Below are positions 60,401 through 64,000 of a stretch of DNA of 64,000 nucleotides, one piece after another. The notes beneath the pieces are model-generated. The model was given only the letters and a program-made list of their open reading frames with translations, searched no databases and was not told the origin of the DNA. The stretch is from Phoronis australis. Taxonomy: Eukaryota; Phoronida; Phoronidae. Location: NCBI GenBank assembly GCA_002633005.1, contig NMRA01000061.1:479357-543356 (forward strand), read 5' to 3'. How positions within the stretch are numbered: the first letter of the stretch is position 1; each line of letters starts with the position of its first letter. The translations under genes were made by a program, and so were the position numbers.

Positions 60401-62913
60401 TGTATAGTATGGGCGAGGCCAGCCCTATAGTCATCAAAAAATAAACTGAAAGAGATGAAACCACAGATTAGAATGCTGTTATGCAAAGTATAGCATATTA
60501 ATATCAAGCAAAATGAATTTTCCCATAAAGGTTCAGATTTGAATGGCATTAAAATACTAATTCTCATAAACATTAAAACAGCAAAGTGTGGTCGAATATA
60601 TTGCCAGTATGTTCAACAAAAAGGAAATATAATTAGTGGTGGAAATCGGAATGTTCTTCAGAATCAATTAATCAGAAACCTTTCTGATTCAAGGCTCGAT
60701 TCTATGTCGGCTTTAAGTGATGTCACTGAGTACAGGCAAGGCTACTCACTATGATTGGCAGGTACAGCCAGAGGCTCACCAACATTCTGAGAATGAGACT
60801 GGATCAAACCCCAGAGATTCTATTTCCGTAGTGAACAGAGATGATGATGCCTTGCACCATCAGATGAAGATGTGCTTGCAGCCAAGGAGAACCACTTACG
60901 TGACTTTCGAAATTTTTCAGCAATACCAGACAAAGATTTCCTTGCGAATGAGGAGCCTTCATCATTTATGTGTGGGAATTGTTAATTTTTTGCCAGACTG
61001 CAGGATCCATTTTGACTCGTTATAAGATATTGGTGAGAAGTCAGCAAATCATTGCAACACATTTTGTGTGAAAGGACATACGCATAAACCGGACATGACT
61101 GTAAGAACAGCTATTATCAATTTTGTATACTTAGTCTACTTAATTTGTAAAAACGGTCATTTAACATTCAGAATACAGACATCTTATGTATTCCAGTAAT
61201 GCTGACATTTTACTTACCAGTCTGCACAAATGACAAAGTCAAATCCTGTATCCTTCTCATCCAAGTCTATGTTTTCATCCCACAGCATCAAACTAGAATC
61301 GTCATAATAATTCAAGTATTGGAAGCACAAAGTTAATATGGCATATGGATTAAGATGTGGGCTTTTATACAAACATTCATTTTCCCCGAAGTGAACTTGC
61401 ATTCAGAAAGATCTAATGAGGCTCTTTAGGAAACTTGAACTACCGACCACAGTGTCATCATTTAGCAGTGGATTTACAAGTTCTGTAAAGGGAGCACATA
61501 ACTGCACAATATATTAGAAAATTTAGGTTGCATAACTATGGCACATATTCATAGGTACCTATTCTTGGGTTCTTATGAGTTCGAATCTGCAGATCGAGTT
61601 TATCACCATTTTATGAGAATGGCAATCATATGGTAACTAAACTAGTCAGTGTAATGTAGTCTCTTGAAAGTACAAATTTATGTTCCAACTTTACCTAGAA
61701 CGAACACTTTTACTCTTAAACAGAGCAGTATTCCCGTCAATGATGGCTTTCAAATCTGAAAATAAACAGATACCAATACCACTGCAGGAAATTTCTCTCC
61801 AAATATGATAAAAAGAGAAAGGTTGGGACTCGATTTTAGAACTTGCATTCCAACTACACTGAGAAATGCTAACTTGGTCTATGTCACGACTCAATTTTTC
61901 AGACCGCTGCACACTGATTAATCCAAACAATCAACACTCACCATTGTGTGAAACAGTATTTCGCAATGAAATAGTCATATTTAAAAGCACTCGCTATACC
62001 TTTAAATGCCTCTCAACCAAAAAATCAATGAAAGACACACAAATCTCCCACATGACATTTTGTGCATAACACCTGGCTGCAACACATCGATGTTTTTCTG
62101 TTCATATTTAATGGACAAAACACTCAAAGTTGGTGTAGAGCGTTGCTTTCGCTCGCTAAATGAAAACAAAACCAACTGAATTTCAAAGAATGTAGTAGTG
62201 CAAAACAACTGCCAGATTAGCAGAGTATCGACTAAAAGGCGTTTGTGGCACTTAGTAGCAGAAGATAATGACTTACTTGAGACTGACTGTTCATTACCGT
62301 CTGTCAACAGGATCTCATCTGCTTCTACTTGTGAGGCTATCTATAAAATGAAACGAAAGAGATAATAATTACAAAACACTTAGTTTACAGGGCTGCCAAT
62401 CTGCCTCCTTCCCACAGCACATGGGCATTCTCGTTAAAACATTTTTTCTTTAGAGCTGTAACAATTGTAGTTTTTTCTCATAATGACTCAGCTCTTGAAT
62501 AAATAAAATTTCACATACCAGAGAAACCCAACCTTCAAAAGACAACAAATATTGTAGACAGCCCGATAGCCGAATAGCATTGGATGTGTGTAAGCCAAAT
62601 AGGTTGGGCCCATTTTTCTACATTGGGCCTGATCTATTAGGCCTGTGCACGTCCAATGCTATTCAGCTATAGGACCGCCTACAATCTTTTTTTTCAACTG
62701 ACTTAGGTTATTTTAAACAATTCTCAGAAGTATTTTTTTAGAATATTTGTACAAATTTAAACCTCTTCAGGAAGATATTATTATGCACCAACTTTGAGGC
62801 TCAAATGCATTTCATTACTACGCAATTTGTGGGCTTGTGATAAAGCCCTAATACTCACTGCTACTCCTGCAAGACACGTCATGCCACCACCAAGTTCACA
62901 GACACGCTTATTT
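57424..62913 (-). CDS. CAMKMT: CAMKMT, calmodulin-lysine N-methyltransferase (3' part)
   Basis: Coding exons in transcript order: 62859-62913, 62277-62340, 61695-61755, 61218-61292, 60382-60445, 59304-59432, 57424-57498. All phases join, giving the last 173 residues and the stop. The first visible exon encodes CELGGGMTCLAGVA, the glycine-rich S-adenosylmethionine motif of the class I (METTL21-like) fold. Next come ILLTDGNEQSV (ribose-binding acidic residue), LMLWDENIDL and DFVICADCLFFDDYR (post-I/active-site strand), then GTAIIFAPSRGSTFEAF. The C-terminus EYDENIHYPQLLLMEKL is characteristic of this enzyme. In animals it trimethylates calmodulin at Lys115. No N-terminal exon appears in 62914-64000, so the 5' end lies beyond the window. 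The gene converges on the intronless gene ending at 56673. Confidence 0.93.
58886..59108. mobile_element. Inverted-repeat element in CAMKMT intron
   Basis: CTGGTAAAATCTCACCAAT (58886-58904) pairs with ATTAGTGAGATTTTACTGG (59090-59108). 223 bp, noncoding. The right 35 bp recur at 17569-17603 in a PEX6 intron. MITE-like. Confidence 0.65.
59738..59807. repeat. 24-bp-arm hairpin in CAMKMT intron
   Basis: TGCCCACATTTTGAGAACCA starts the left arm (59738-59761). The right arm 59784-59807 is its reverse complement with one mismatch, leaving a 22-bp loop. Weaker pairing extends outward to about 59717 and 59832. Probably a foldback MITE. Confidence 0.75.
59916..60015 (+). repeat. 50-bp tandem duplication
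   Basis: Two head-to-tail copies of a 50-bp unit (59916-59965, 59966-60015) containing AGAGTGGTTCTTCAT and TACAGCTGTTGTCTATGAA, with one mismatch: a recent duplication. It lies in the CAMKMT intron between exons 59304-59432 and 60382-60445. Confidence 0.93.
62551..62686. repeat. Foldback element in CAMKMT intron
   Basis: ATTGTAGACAG...GAATAGCATTGGATGTG is mirrored by CACGTCCAATGCTATTC...CGCCTACAAT, making a 136-bp imperfect inverted repeat with an inner GGGCCCA...TTGGGCCT pair. A related right end (GACCGCCTGCAAT) is at about 63860-63930. Typical of a small MITE. Confidence 0.75.
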
Positions 62914-63105
62914 CTGAAGAACACAACGTATGACAGCTAAGTACAGTGAACACACAGTGTAAGTCAGTAGCAATGGCACACAGACTCGAAGCCATCCGCA
63001 CACAGGAGACCATTTTGCAGAAATAACCTCTGAAACAAACTGTGGACAAACTAATCATCTGACTGGAAGCCAGTGCCTGCTAAAAGGACGTTATCTTTGG
63101 GATTA

Positions 63106-63369
63106 TTGGTGAATGGGATAGACATGTTGAAGTTATTATTGATGGATGGGATAGACTTGTTGAAGTTATTATTGATGGATGGGATAGACTTGTTGAAGTT
63201 ATTATTGATGGATGGGATAGACTTGTTGAAGTTATTATTGATGGATGGGATAGACTTGTTGAAGTTATTATTGATGGATGGGATAGACTAGTTGAAGTTA
63301 TTATTGATGGATGGGATATACTCCTTGAAATTATTATTGATGGATTGGATAGACTTGTTGAAGTTATTA
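63106..63369 (+). repeat. 33-bp tandem repeat, eight copies
   Basis: The unit TTGATGGATGGGATAGACTT...AAGTTATTA repeats exactly eight times. The first unit and the last three carry most of the substitutions. 33 is a multiple of three, so a frame with an 11-residue repeat (LLMDGIDLLKL) stays open on the plus strand, but it begins with GTG and has no gene context. It lies upstream of the first visible CAMKMT exon, antisense to it. Confidence 0.95.
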
Positions 63370-63384
63370 CAGTAGCTTTGACTA

Positions 63385-63632
63385 AAGAGCTACGAAAGAA
63401 ACTAAATCAGTTTGTTTTGGAGTTTTATCACAAATTTCCAAATCTCACCATTTGCTGAAATCAAGGCTAGTGATTTTAGAGTTCAAATATGCTTAAAATT
63501 TTCTACTATTTATCAAGTGGTGTTAAAGTGCACCACCAAAATGTTAAACTGTGACAGAAGGGGTTCTATGTTCAACTTCATGCTGAGGCTGATGTCTGAA
63601 AATCTCTTTTCTCCCTGATAGTGTCCCTTTAA
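63385..63632 (+). repeat. Relative of the 1060-1391 repeat
   Basis: Contains TCTCACCATTTGCTGAAATC and ends GTGTCCCTTTAA, both shared (with small changes) with 1060-1391. The left end is not clear and may be lost beside the 33-bp tandem repeat. Confidence 0.45.
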
Positions 63633-63694
63633 GCTGTTACGAAATATAAACAAAACGATCAGAATACAACCTTAGGGATACCATGGACTATCAT

Positions 63695-63790
63695 CGAGGA
63701 GGCAGTGTGGCCTGGTTGATAAGTGCCCGCTTTCTTTACTCGAGGTCGTAGGTTCGAGTCCCACCAGGTCACACTGCTAAACCCTTGAGC
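63695..63790 (+). mobile_element. tRNA-derived SINE head
   Basis: Box A-like TGGCCTGGTTGATAAGTG and box B GGTTCGAGTCC with normal spacing. Outer TGTGGCCTGG and CCAGGTCACA also pair, making a stem longer than a tRNA acceptor stem, so this is a SINE or tRNA relic rather than a working tRNA gene. The body may continue to about 63840. Confidence 0.65.
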
Positions 63791-63859
63791 CAGGTTTGTA
63801 GCTCCTCAGCTCGGTTTTAACAATATATTAATAAAGCATAAAAATATTTCCAGGTGATC

Positions 63860-63930
63860 AGTGCAATGGGCCCACATGCGAGTCCTGCGCACGTCTGGTA
63901 CAACGTGTATCAGACCGCCTGCAATTATTT
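63860..63930 (+). repeat. Fragment related to the 62551 foldback
   Basis: Contains AATGGGCCCACATG, GCGCACGTC and CAGACCGCCTGCAATTATTT, resembling the inner and right parts of 62551-62686. The left arm is not seen. Confidence 0.45.
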
Positions 63931-64000
63931 TTTTATAAAATGGACTATCATCTGGACACACTGTCATCCCAAATTGAGCTGACCCATCAAAAGAACAAAA

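Noticed and set aside
63695-63790. Functional tRNA gene
   Set aside because: Pol III boxes are present, but the outer stem is too long and no proper cloverleaf closes; it fits a SINE head better.

Overview
This is an intron-rich animal nuclear genome, AT-rich overall, most likely from a marine invertebrate. Three conserved metazoan genes can be assembled exon by exon: PEX6 (peroxisomal AAA ATPase), SLC51A (organic solute transporter alpha) and CAMKMT (calmodulin-lysine N-methyltransferase). Introns are GT-AG with clean phases. The phylum cannot be fixed from sequence alone; a deuterostome or lophotrochozoan would both fit. Nothing bacterial or viral is seen.

Layout. 1-18.7 kb: PEX6 on the plus strand (14 coding exons, 1096 aa, possible noncoding first exon). 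Its introns hold a Penelope-like retroelement remnant, three tRNA-derived SINEs, a perfect-arm hairpin, a 1.7 kb element flanked by TTAA and a 0.8 kb inverted-repeat element. 19.8-26.6 kb: SLC51A on the minus strand (7 coding exons, 376 aa), tail-to-tail with PEX6. 26.6-32.7 kb: no recognisable gene; repeats and one N. 32.7-34.5 kb: an unrecognised 588-aa coding region without introns on the minus strand. 34.9-54.9 kb: about 20 kb without a supported gene, holding microsatellites, a 27-bp minisatellite, degenerate tandem repeats and inverted-repeat elements. 54.9-56.7 kb: an unrecognised 579-aa intronless gene on the plus strand. 57.4-62.9 kb: the last seven coding exons of CAMKMT on the minus strand; the 5' exons lie beyond the right edge.

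The three recognised genes do not form a pathway: PEX6 recycles the peroxisomal import receptor, SLC51A is half of a steroid/bile-salt exporter, and CAMKMT methylates calmodulin. The novelty candidates are the two intronless, charged, coiled-coil-type proteins, which face away from each other across the 20 kb interval, and several short terminal-inverted-repeat families, mostly inside introns.
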